Assembly: GCF_000471905.2 (NCBI RefSeq)
Contig: NW_006498527.1
Location: 3,625,918 to 3,689,917 of the forward strand
Length of the DNA: 64,000 nucleotides
DNA from: Amborella trichopoda
Lineage: Eukaryota > Streptophyta > Magnoliopsida > Amborellales > Amborellaceae
Direction: 5' to 3'
In this document: positions 1-11,300 of the stretch, one piece after another
Numbering within the stretch: position 1 is the first letter of the stretch
Layout: each line of letters starts with the position of its first letter
Translations under genes and position numbers: made by a program
The notes under the pieces: model-generated
What the model saw: the letters and a program-made list of their open reading frames with translations, nothing else
Databases searched by the model: none
Told to the model about the DNA's origin: nothing

Positions 1-93
1 GGGTAGTGGGTCATCACAACGTCTTAAGTTTTATTTCTATCAGGGGTAAGGGTCCCAATCCCTCTTGAACTACCAAGAAATATAATAATAAAA

Positions 94-492
94 GGAAAAA
101 TTTTATATAAGGTCGAAACCTTAAGTTGTAGAACTAAGGTGCACCTCAAAAATCCGTTGGAAAATGATGTTCTGACGTTAGAAACCATCTGGTTGTTCAT
201 CTCGATGTCGAGAAGTATAGATATGAAAAAAAAAAAAAAAAAATCAATTCACAAAAAGAGTACATATTGCAACACATTATCTTTACCATTTACTTTTAAA
301 ATTTTCATGTGCTTATAGATCTGCTTGATTTGAACCATTTTCATAAATTAAAATTTTATAATTAGAGATAAAAATAGACTATCTGGTTATCAAAAGAATT
401 TTTGACGTCTAAATTGCATCTTATGACAAAGTTTGGAGGTGTGTCTTACTTTGATTGTTTAAAGTTTCAACCTTATGCAAATCGAAAAAATT
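94..492. repeat. R1 repeat, near full-length copy
   Basis: The copy opens with TTTATATAAGG, has the core CATCTCGATGTCGAGAAG at 198-215, and ends with CAACCTTATGCAAAT near 471-486. Its order of blocks (GGTGCACCTCAAAAATCCG, the CTCGA core, an A-run, AAAATTTTATAATTAGAG, then TTTGATTGTTTAAAGTTTC) recurs in the copies at 46.9 kb and, inverted, at 1.2, 12.1 and 44.9 kb. It has no coding capacity worth naming; a short open frame here is chance. Confidence 0.7.
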
Positions 493-700
493 TATATAAG
501 GTATTAAAAATCCCCTTAAAAAAGATTGTTCTGATATTAGAAAACATTCAAATTGATCATCTCAGTCTCGAGATGTATCGATATGAAAAAAAAAGATTTG
601 AAGTCATAAAAAATGGTACTTCTTGTATTGCATTAACTCTATACCATTATTTTCAAAAAAATTAAATGTTTTTGGATCCGCTCGATGTGCATCATTTATT
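484..700. repeat. R1 repeat, partial copy in tandem
   Basis: A second R1 copy starts where the first ends, with TTTATATAAGG at about 490, and carries the core CATCTCAGTCTCGAGATG at 558-575. It fades after about 700, so it lacks the distal half. The head-to-tail order suggests insertion into, or duplication of, the first copy. Confidence 0.6.
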
Positions 701-1164
701 GAAGTGACAATAGATTTTCATGCCATTGCAAAGCTTTTCGGCTCCCTCTTTCGACATTGTTTTAAAGTGTGAGGCATATTCTGTACGAAAGACGGTGGAG
801 ATAATTCTATCAAAAGAAATAGACAATGTAAATTAATGATTATCGCATAAAGATGCATGGAAACTATTGTTCTTAACCGACCAGCAATGTGGATATCCAA
901 TTGAAAGGATATGTAACATTAATACAGTGTAATCCTGAGGATTATAAAAAACGTTAGTTTAAGGTTTTGTATGGTCTATCCTAGACAAATAGGGAATTCA
1001 GTCAAAAGAACTGACAATTTGGGTAAAAGCATTGAGTAATTCCCAAAATTATTATCAAATTATCTTCTCTGCCACTAAAAATCTTTGGCTTCATGCCATA
1101 AATCGAAGTGCAGTAACTAACTTACCCATAAAAATAAGTGGGTGTGGTTAACCTCCAATCGGTG

Positions 1165-1486
1165 TAAATAACTATTAGGATTATCTGAAAATCTATTTTC
1201 GTCTCTAATTATAAAATTTTAAATTTAAAAATAGTTAAAATCAAGTAGATTTAGAAACATATGAAAATTTTGAAAATGGACGGTTTGGATAATGTGTTGC
1301 AAGATTTATTATTTTAGTAACTCGAAATCTCTTCCTTTTTTTTTTTTCCATATTCATACATCTTGATGTCGAGACGATCAATTAAAGGGTTTTTCAATAT
1401 TAAAACAACCTTTTTCGATTGGTTTTTGAGGTGCATATGTAATTCTATATTTTAAGATTGTAACCTTATATAATCTTTTTTCAAAA
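1165..1486. repeat. R1 repeat, inverted copy
   Basis: Runs opposite to the first copy: TAATTATAAAATTTTAAATTTAA near 1207, core CATCTTGATGTCGAGACG at 1359-1376, then TTTTTGAGGTGCAT, and ends with GTAACCTTATATAATC. One end is degraded. Confidence 0.65.
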
Positions 1487-2700
1487 TAAATATATAAATA
1501 AGATTTTCAAGTATCCTTTATGTACATAAAAGGCGGCCATAAAATACACAAAATTTAAAAAACTATAAAATATAATATTTATAAATTTATAAGATATATT
1601 TTATATAAAAAAGATTCACAAAAGCACCAAATTGTACCCATTTTTTATCTTTTCTAGTTTTAAAAATGCACATGGAAGCTTCCCTTAACGATCAGAAGAA
1701 CAGTGTTGTCGTTCTCTATCCATACTGAAGTGAATCTCGGGGCATTGATTCCAACTTAAATTTATTTTTAATGTATTTTTAATATGGGAGTGACTATAAA
1801 GAAAACATTTATATTTGTACATCGATGTTACAATCATTTTCACTCATTAGGTATCAAAATTAGATGGCTTGAGATGAGTTACAAAATTCAAAATTTTTTT
1901 TTTTAGAACTTTATGTCCATTTTTTTTTTTTTGAGAAACAGTAACAGAAATTGCTGCACCTTACAGCAATTACAATGTCCATGGCGCGATAATACAAAAA
2001 CAACAAAACAAAATACTATGAAAGCCAACCACACTACAAATTCCTCAATAATCAGCCAATTACCAGTAACCCGGCCGGCATGTTGCACTCTCTGTAAACA
2101 TGGGCAAATGAACATTCCATCTAAAGATAGTGATCACATACCTCACGAACCAGACCGTGTAACTGCCAAGGGCATTGTGCCTCCTTTCGAATCCATTTTA
2201 TAACATTTAATTAGTCCCCCTCCACCGTTACAGGCTTTTGAGTTTTTTTAATGCAAGGCATTATTAACTATTGAACTTAACCAAGAAATTCGAGTGTTGT
2301 AAGCTGAATGGTTAGCAGGTAATAAAGGTTGAAGGGGTGTGTGATTTAATGTATAAATCACGTGTTCTAATAAGAGAGAGAACTGTGAAGGATATGGAAA
2401 TGCCGTGCTGTGGGATGCGTTAAACTTAATTTTGATGATAGTTCTATAAGGTATCATGGGTTATCAATAGGCAGGCATAAGACGGTTGATAACTGTAAAA
2501 TAAAGCTGGACTAATTTAAGATACAAGAATGATTGTGACGTTTATGTACAAAAAAATAAACGGTTACTTCATAAACAATTCCATGTACCAAAAAAAAAAT
2601 AAACGGTCACTTCATAAGCAACCCCTTTTAAGATTTTGACACTATTTTGGCCTCTAAAATCAGGTTGGTCGGGATTACCAATTTTGGGTTTTAAATTAAT
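1487..2700. other. Gene-free AT-rich stretch
   Basis: No exon, RNA gene or clear element is seen. Poly-T runs lie at 1889-1932, and there are two near repeats of an AAATAAACGGT-type segment at about 2550-2625. Short open frames on both strands around 1.9-2.2 kb overlap each other and match no family. Confidence 0.5.
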
Positions 2701-2739
2701 ACACCAGTCTCTACAGCATACACCATACACTACAAAATA

Positions 2740-3257
2740 ATTTCATGAAAAATTATTTCTCAGCCATGTGCAGTGAAGCTAAGCTGGTGAAGCTGAGCCG
2801 GTCAATAGATGAGAGCCGAGAGATAGAGAGAACACTTTCTCTGCATAAAAAAGTCCGTGGGGTCGGCTCTCTCTCTCTCTCTCTCTCTCTCTAAGTTTGC
2901 ATTCACCGTACGCTTTCTCTTCCATTTACCGCATTCTCTCTCTCTCTCTTACCCGAGTACTCTCCCGTATTTCTGCAAATCTAATTTATTATCCCCATTT
3001 GGTCTGATCTCTCCTCTCCCTTCGAAATCTGTCGTCTTCCTTTCTCTCCCCTGGTCTCGCCGTATGCACTTTTCAATGGAAAAGCCCAGCAATAAAAGAG
3101 TAAAAAATCTTATGGAACATCAAAGGGGTTTCGAAAATCCTGGGGCTCCTTTCTGATGATGTGTCTCCCATGTGCCCCTAATCCCATTCTGCGATGATTG
3201 CTTCACTCGTGTCAAAGTAGCCCTAATTTCTCCCTCTACAATTTTTGCATTATCAAG
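2740..3257 (+). promoter_or_regulatory. Probable promoter and non-coding first exon of the BLUS1-like kinase gene
   Basis: A (CT)n tract at about 2869-2893 and further CT-rich DNA to about 2950 are typical of plant 5' leaders. A TATA-like CATAAAAAAG lies at about 2844. A possible splice donor (CAAG|GTGTGC) sits at 3257/3258. The first coding exon opens at an acceptor at 8253-8254, upstream of its ATG, so a leader exon must exist upstream; this is the best candidate. Transcription start and donor are inferred. Confidence 0.4.
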
Positions 3258-6200
3258 GTGTGCAAGTCATTTTCAATGATTGTTTGTTTCTTGATTTCGG
3301 TGGATGATGCTTTTAATGTTCAGGACTTTGATTTGGACTTTCAGTGAAGTATGACTTCATTTTTGTGGGCTTTTGGATTCTCTGTGATCTCAAATTGTGT
3401 GAATTTGTCCAATTTGAGGGAATTCTTATTAGCTATTTGTATTAGGTTTTTTACGGCTAGTTTTAATTATTGGAACTGGGATTCATCGATGCTGTGTCAT
3501 ATGGAGATTTTTTGGACTTGGATGGTGCACTGAGTTCCTTGAATTAGGTTATATTGCTCTGTTTTTGCCTCTGAATTCGATCTCTTCGTGCTTCATGTGT
3601 TTCATGGCCCAGTTTATTGGGTTATCTGGTAGAATTATCAAGCTTATGACAGTTTTTGTGGTATATGAGCAATCTGAGAGAAAACTTATTTATTTAGTTA
3701 TTTTTTGTTGTGCTGCGACGTGGTTGGATTGGGCTAGAGGGGTGATACTACGAAAGCTATGAATTATTCAGAAATTTATAGCGTAGTGTTTATCAATTCA
3801 CAACAAATTTGTGAAGTTAGGATTGGTCAGATATGCCAAACTAGTGAGTTTATGAAGTGAGGTGATTTGATGTCGATCAGAACATTGACAGCATGAGTTT
3901 TTTGCAGACACTTATACCGATGCAAGAAAAAATTCAGAACATACAAACTGAAATTCATAATATGAACATTAAAATAAGTAAAGCTGCAATCGGAAGTGAG
4001 AAAGAAGCGCTTTCAAAAATGCATTTGTTTTGTTTTGACATTTTTCTCAAAGGGGTAAACTACTTGCCATAAATGTTGAATTGAAAACTGACAAACATGG
4101 GGCTTGAATGTGGATATGCCGCGTCTCTCTTTTCAATTTATCATGAAGCTGGGGTAATTTTCTTGCTTGAGTGTGAACAATACTAAGTTAATGAATTCCG
4201 TAAAAATTTGGAATAATGTGGAAAAGTTATACTAGATGGTGGTAAGAGCAGAAAGCTTAGAAAGAGATCTAATGATCCCCCTCAAAAAAAAAAAGAAAAA
4301 GGAAGAAGGTTTTGAGAGCGAGATTGTTGGATTGGGGATCGCTTTGTAAGATCTGTCTCACTCTCTCTATCTCTCTCACACACACACATGTTGTACAGTA
4401 TCTTAGACATTTACTTGATACCTAGTTTGTGTTGATGCTCCAGGCTTTAGTGGTGATCCTGGTCTTCTGGATTTGCTGCACTTTCCCAGTTTATAAATTG
4501 ATTCCATATTTGTACAATAAGAATGTATAGACACTTGCTTGTTAGTGTGATGGTTTGTGCATAAAAGATTATATTTTTTTAACCAAAAATATTCATATGT
4601 TTATTTCATTACCTGGCAAGAAACCAGGGTTAAACTAGTCCAACTTTATGTTAAGGCATTGTTTGTGTATGGTTAAGCAATCCTCATGAAGATCATGGTG
4701 ATTAAACCATATCGTAAGGGTCTATTTTTATTTAGAATAAAACCTCATTAATGTTTTCGAAAAGTACACAATCGTTAATTTGTTCGTTATAAGTTGACAG
4801 TGAGCCCTTCAAACTGTAGAACAAGATCTGTGCATAGAGAACAAACTATAGTACTATCCAAAAAATTGGTTTTTATTAACGAAAACAAATGATATTGAGT
4901 GGAACTAATGGGGTATGACAGATGCCTTTTTGTTATTGCCCCACAACCTTGAAGCCCAAGAAAATAGAGAGAGACCTTCAAAAACTCTTGGGGGAGATGC
5001 TAATAAGTACATGGAGAGAGGTCTCAACCACTGATTACTTAATATTCGAATAGGAGATGAGGATTTCACTTATTAAAGGAGCAATATCTTTGATATGTTC
5101 AGCCTCCCTGGTGGTTTAGCTTGCCCAGTGAGAGAAGAGCATTGAAAGGAAATAATGGTTCAAAGGACTAGATGGCTGTCTTGGAGGAAACGTGATTTCC
5201 TCTATACTAAGGATTTGGGGAGCAAATATTTTGGACTATGGTCAGGCAAAAGGAAGGGGTGATTCTTCTTAGGATATTGGAGTCAAATCAGAGAAAAGAG
5301 CTTAAATCCTGCCTCCCTGGAAATATTTTTGTTTTGTTAACTGTTGCATGTATTAAAATGCACAATCATAAATATAATGGAGCAGACGCTGAAGAAAATG
5401 CCTACTGATCACCAAGGACTACTGAAAGGCCTCTAGATAGTTTTTTGGCTAATTCATTCGCCACTTTTAGAATGTGTTCAAATGATCAAATAACCACTGC
5501 TAAAGTTAAAAATCTCTTCATAAAAATGCACAAAAATGGGGGCTGAATGTTGTAAAATTTGAGGATTCACCTTCTGCATGAGGGGCCCCCACTCCCTTGA
5601 AAAACAATGCAATGCCCTCGCAGAGTTGCAACTACCCAACAGGCCAAAGAAAGCTTGAATTATAGAGACTGAGGAGTCAAAAGATGCCTCTCTCTCTCAA
5701 CCAGTTGTTCGAGGGTTGCCTACTAAGAAAATTAACTGAATTGTCTTTTTTGGACCTCAGGAGGATTGGCATATGGGTCTTAATGGCTTGGAGGACTTTA
5801 TTCCCTATTGGATTGCGGAACCTTTGAAATGGTTGCGTACATTCTCATTTCCCTTTAAACAAGAGGTGGTTTCCTTTGAACAGAGAACCTTTGCTGGTTC
5901 TCGGATTTTGGTCTTGGAGACTGGTTAAGTTTTAGCTCATTCTAAAGCACAGGTTTCCAGTTTCCAGTTTAAGACAGTCACTGGTGGTCTGCAACGAGAG
6001 GGATCTCTCTTCATGGAAGGGCGAAGGCCACTCTTCTATCAATCGTTCTACAATTTATAGGGTTGATGAAGGCGATAAAAGATGGGTTGTATTTGCATTG
6101 TAACTGTAGAGTGTTCAATGCAATCAAACCAGGTTAGGAGCATGGTGGAATGCCTCATTACTTAGTCTGATATAACCCTCGGGAGGGAAACCTAGGAGGT

Positions 6201-6869
6201 TCCCTTGCTGTTGAGCTTTAACTGTGGGATAACTAACAAAACTGGGGGAGGAGGTTGTACATTCTTAGATAAGAAGGTTGAACAAAGAGAAAATGGTGAG
6301 CAGACATGCTCAATAGGTGGTGCCCTTTTTGACATGTGGCTCTTCCCCACTTATTATTGCCTCAAGGATGTTCCAGGGCCACTTTGACCTTTCCTCTCTT
6401 GATGATGCCTCCTTGTGTTGTGCATCAATTTAGCTTGACGCCCTCTGAAGGTCCACTTAGAACATTTCTAGCTGCAATTGCCCCTTTGTCTGACCAAGAA
6501 AACTAGAAACGGAGGCAACTTTTGTAAGAGGGTAGTTTTCTTTAGAAGAGTTCCATGCACGTTAGCATCTATTTAATCTATAAAGTAGGATATTAATGGG
6601 ATTTAGAGGCTATTTCCAGCTCAGAATCTAGCAGTTTAAAGCATCAAAGGAGCTTATAGGGCTTCAAATCTCCTCATAAAGGTTCTTTTGTTATTTTAAT
6701 TCAGGTTATTGCAAATTTATAGATGGGGGCAACAGTGTTAAACATACACAGAGAATGACATAACACTTAAATTGTATAGAAAATTGCTGAACTTCCTACG
6801 GGGAATGACTCCTCTAACAATTATAAGCATACACACTAATACAGCGGGGAATTCCGCCATGGCCGGTCC

Positions 6870-7045
6870 CAAGCCAGTCATATCAGTCCCACGCCCGGAT
6901 AGAGCAGCCAGCGTAGAACTTTGCCACATCTTTTCATGAATCCTGAACCTAGAATGGTGGAACAAGATTCGTGTAGCAGACCCCATATAGTTCGGATAAG
7001 GCTTGGATAGTGATGATGATGACACTCACACAACAACGATGATGA
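6870..7045 (+). mobile_element. RTE-type LINE, 3' tail only
   Basis: Contains CAAGATTCGTGTAGCAGACC and CATATAGTTCGGATAAGGCTT followed by a GATGAT/GATGAC tail. This matches the 3' end of plant RTE LINEs, whose last codons read roughly K-I-R-V-A-D-P-N before a short triplet tail. The upstream part of the element is absent, as in a 5'-truncated insertion. The same tail occurs near 49.3 kb and, reversed, at 31.5 kb. Confidence 0.7.
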
Positions 7046-7327
7046 CACTCATACAACAGGGATGGTGATGTAGTTCTAAAGAATAAAATGAATGACAGAA
7101 TAAATGAGCATCTAATTGATAGAGAGCTAATGTACATTAATAAAATATATCTAACAATTTGGCTATTTGTAATGCTAGTGGCAGTGGGTATTTACCAACA
7201 TTATTAGGACTAGACCATTCATCAAGCAGGTGAGGGAACCGGTGTGGTCGAAACTGGTTGGACTAGCTGCTTCACCAGTCAGACTGATCTAAGCAAAAGG
7301 AATTTAAAATAAAAAATATAAGGACTG

Positions 7328-7601
7328 GACTGGTACAACTGGCACTCCATAACATTCATACCAACTGAAATAACCAATCAATGATTCTTGAAATAAATGG
7401 TTCCCATATTGTGCTGTTTTGATGTTGTTGGAAATGATTAATGCTTTGATCTGAAAAAGGGAATGACTGGTACAACTGGCGCTCCATAACATTCATACCA
7501 ACTGAAATAACCAATCAACGATTCTTGAAATAAATGGTTCCCATATTGTGCTGTTTTGATGTTGTTGGAAATGATTAATGCTTTGATCTGAAAAAGGGAA
7601 T
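7328..7601 (+). repeat. 137-bp tandem duplication
   Basis: Two adjacent units, 7328-7464 and 7465-7601, each starting GACTGGTACAACTGGC. I see only two mismatches (CACTCC/GCTCC and CAATGATT/CAACGATT). Near identity points to a recent duplication. It lies in the leader intron and has no visible coding role. Confidence 0.9.
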
Positions 7602-8290
7602 GATTGATGCTTATGCCGCTTATTATTTTTCTTTAACGCAAATTATGAATGAAATAATGTTGGTCAATTGATTTGCTTATGCTGTAGAGTTTTCTATGCC
7701 TTTCTGAGTTTCATCTGTTTTTCTTTTGCCAGATGTATTACTCCTCTGTTGTGAGATAGATATGGGTGGTTTTCCATAAAAGTATTGCCAATATTAGGAA
7801 ATGAGTACAATGAAAATGCATGCATTTCAGATAGAACATGGTATGCTGCTGATGTTTGGCCATCAGAAATTCATATTTTATTTGTCATCAGTACAAGTTG
7901 CTTTCTTGAAGAGCCTAAAAATCTAGTTTTCATGGGTTTGAGAGGCAGGTCAGGATGCAAGTGATGATGTTTGTATTTTGTATTAAAATGCCCTAATTTT
8001 TAGATGCCATTGTACAGAGATACTCGCACATGCATGTGTATGTATATATATTATGGGGTTTTATTGTGTTTCTTGGGATTCAGGAATAAAATTATAGGGT
8101 ATTGGTCAACTATTGATAAATAGGGGGAATGTGTGGCTCCATGAAGTTGGGGCAATTCTTTTACAAATTCTAGTTTTAGAGAAAGAGGGCATGGTGTGGA
8201 ATTGGAATGTTACTGTGCTTTATTCGTTCTGTCTTGGTTATTGCTGTTTTTCAGAAATTTAAGCAGTTTGGAGGGTGTTAAAAATCTGCA

Positions 8291-8320
8291 ATGAACAACA
8301 ACCATGGACCATGCGTATGA
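8291..8320 (+). promoter_or_regulatory. Upstream ORF overlapping the kinase start codon
   Basis: An ATG at 8291 opens a nine-codon frame (M-N-N-N-H-G-P-C-V) that ends at TGA 8318-8320, past the kinase ATG at 8304 and out of frame with it. It lies in the same exon, since the acceptor is at 8253-8254. Ribosomes starting here would miss the kinase start, so it could lower translation. The effect is inferred. Confidence 0.6.
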
Positions 8321-11300
8321 GAAGAAATATCCACTCAGTTCAAAAGACTACAGATTATACGAGGAAGTTGGTGAGGGTGTTAGTGCATCTGTATACAGGG
8401 CCCTTTGCATTCCGCTCAATGAAATTGTTGCTATTAAGGTTCTGGATCTTGAAAAATGCAATAATGATTTGGTATGTCTACTTTCATCCTCAAATTGCTC
8501 TCTCTCTTCTCTCTCTCTATCTCTCTCTTTTCTCTCTTTTCTCTCTCTCTCTCTCTCTCTCTCTATGTCTGTGTGTGGTCGCACGTGCACATGCATGTGT
8601 ATGTGTGATTTTGTAAAATCCATCTTTCTCTGTGATCTCCTGCAGTGTTATAGCGCTTATAGCCATTTGAATACCAACGTCACATTACTTGCAGAAATGG
8701 AACTTAATAGGAAATATTTTGATTCAGTTATCTCTTCTCGACTCTCTTTCTGCTTCATTAGTTGAAATACTTTTGTCCTTCAGCTTTTAGTTTCCTTTGT
8801 TTTCTTCTCTATAATAGCTTAAGGATTTGGAACGTGTTAACTCATTATCCAACTATATATCCTCATCTTCTACAGAGTTTACTAAGTGGTTCTCTTTTGG
8901 TGCTAATTTCTAGCCTCTTCTTCTAAGCTGACATGATGCCCTGGTCTTTTGATGAACTGTTTGGAAGGGCCATGCATTTTCTGATTTAATTGTTTCTTGA
9001 AACACAATTTTGTTACATATTGAAATAGCTTACTATTCCTTTTCTTATTATTTTTCTGACTCTTCTATTAGTATATAAGAAAGAGGGGAAGATAGTCAGT
9101 ATTGATAGGGTGTGCAAGTGAGTTCACCATCTAGCATTGATTGAATTATTTAACTATTGAATGTAACTTGGACTGAGAAGCAATAGTCCATTGAATGCAA
9201 ATATTGACAGAAAGTGAGTGGGAACCCAAATCATGTTCTGTTCTGATGGCTTGTATTATTTCCACTGATACACCATTTCATTGGATGGTGATGAACCAAT
9301 AGATTATACTCGAACTCTCCCATCTCAAATATAGCTGAACAGAAATGTACAAAGAAATGGGTGTTTCTTGTGCATGTTCACTGATTGGTTTGGATTTTGT
9401 ATCATATGCAGGATGGGATTCGCCGTGAAGTACAAATGATGAGCTTGATTGATCATCCAAATTTATTAAGAGCACATTGCTCTTTTACAGCAGATCATAA
9501 TCTATGGGTTGTGATGCCTTATATGGCTGGGGGGTCTTGTCTTCATATAATGAAAACTACTTATCCTGAGGGATTTGATGAACCAGTTATTGCAACTCTC
9601 TTGCGTGAGGTACTTAAGGCTCTTGTCTATCTTCATGGCCATGGACACATCCATCGGGATGTGAAGGTAATCCTTTGTGTCCTCTTACGATATTTTTAAG
9701 TTTCTTTTATTTGTCTTTGTTCTCGAACAGGAATGTTTTGGATTACCTTTGAATGTATATGTCTTAAAATCAGAAGATAGTAAAACCAGCAGCTTGAGTA
9801 TATGGGAATTGTATTTGAAATTTTGAATAATACTTCACCGTCTCTGTGCCAAATCTCTCTCACAATTAAATTGATTTGCAAATATAAAATAAATTGGTAA
9901 GCAAACAGTAGGATTGAAGAAAGCGAGATATTAGAATGGTATTTTGAACCACAAACTGCAATAGGATTTATCCTGTTTCTATTTGAGTCGACACAAAGTT
10001 CTTAGTTAATTTGGGCTTGTGTAGTTCAAGTTATAATAAGTAAGGCAAAGCTAGGAAGTGTCCTGACTGAACTGTGTCAAAACAATTTTAAGTACGACGG
10101 ACTGTGCAAACTGAGGTGATAGGAGCCAGTTGTGGTTGACTTGTTGAATGTTCAACCCTGATGGTGAACTAAAGCAAATATTCTGATGGACTATGAGCAG
10201 TTAGTGAGGAGGTCAACTTAATAAATGTAAAATAACAATCTTGGTAACACCCAAACAATTTGAAAAAAGAAATATAAATTTCTTAGGAACTATGCATTTC
10301 ATTTTTTGTCTCACAACCTATGTGAATGTGGAGGCCATCATTTCATCTTTGGTTTGAGTTTGTAACTGAGCGGGTACTTGATAGGTTTGGGTGGCACTGC
10401 TTATTAGATGCAGTAAGGCCTGAATTGGAAAGTATTGATACTCCATTGTTGGGTGCATGGAAATGATAGAGGTCCGTATTTTGTAATTGGACTTGACATT
10501 TCATGAATGTCTGTTAACAATATCATAATCTTAATATTGGTGCTTGTATGTTACTTCTCTATGTGATATTAAACATTATTCCTACATTTTATTTATACCA
10601 TTTCTCAGGCTGGAAATATCTTGGTTGATGGGAATGGTGCTGTCAAGTTGGCAGACTTTGGAGTTTCAGCTTGTATGTTTGATACTGGAGATAGACAAAG
10701 ATCCAGGAATACATTTGTGGGAACTCCCTGCTGGTATTTCTTAGGCCCATCACCATATATGTGGGATTTTTTATTTATTGGCACTTAGATGCTCACCATA
10801 TTAAACATTTTTCTTCTATCAAATGACAAGTTTTCATGCTTCGCAGGATGGCTCCTGAAGTTATGCAACAACTACATGGCTATGATTTCAAGTGAGTAGA
10901 TGAATTATGAATTGCATGTTCACAACCTGCACACATATATATTTCTATCTGTACCTTTTTTTGCTATCTACAACCATGTCCATTGGTGTGAAATTTTAGC
11001 CAGCATGGTCTTTTGATAGTTGAACCCTTGTGGGCGGGAAAAGAAAAAACAAGGATAGGAAATAAAGCTTACTACTATTTACAATCTATCACTTTTTGTT
11101 GGCAGAGCGGATATTTGGTCATTCGGAATAACTGCCTTGGAACTTGCCCATGGTCATGCCCCATTTTCTAAATATCCTCCTATGAAGGTGATTATTGGCT
11201 TCCGTATGCAGACTGTTGGCCATTTTGGGCCAAACATTGTGTCCTTACATTAATTTGAAGCAAATCACCTTTTTTTATAATGTAGGTCTTGCTTATGACC

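Larger units (their letters stand above)
3258..8254 (+). other. Probable 5'-leader intron of the kinase gene
   Basis: About 5 kb with no coding exon. It holds a LINE 3' tail (6870-7045), a 137-bp tandem duplication (7328-7601) and microsatellites. The part at 5.1-6.7 kb is slightly richer in G+C and lacks the repeat families seen elsewhere; I could not assign it. The 3' acceptor is TTTTTCAG at 8247-8254. The 5' border is a guess. Confidence 0.45.

Noticed and set aside
402-665. 87-codon frame near the window start
   Set aside because: It spans the junction of two R1 copies and has no family match.
8348-8623. Arg/Glu-rich - strand frame
   Set aside because: It is the complement of a CT microsatellite beside a kinase splice site.
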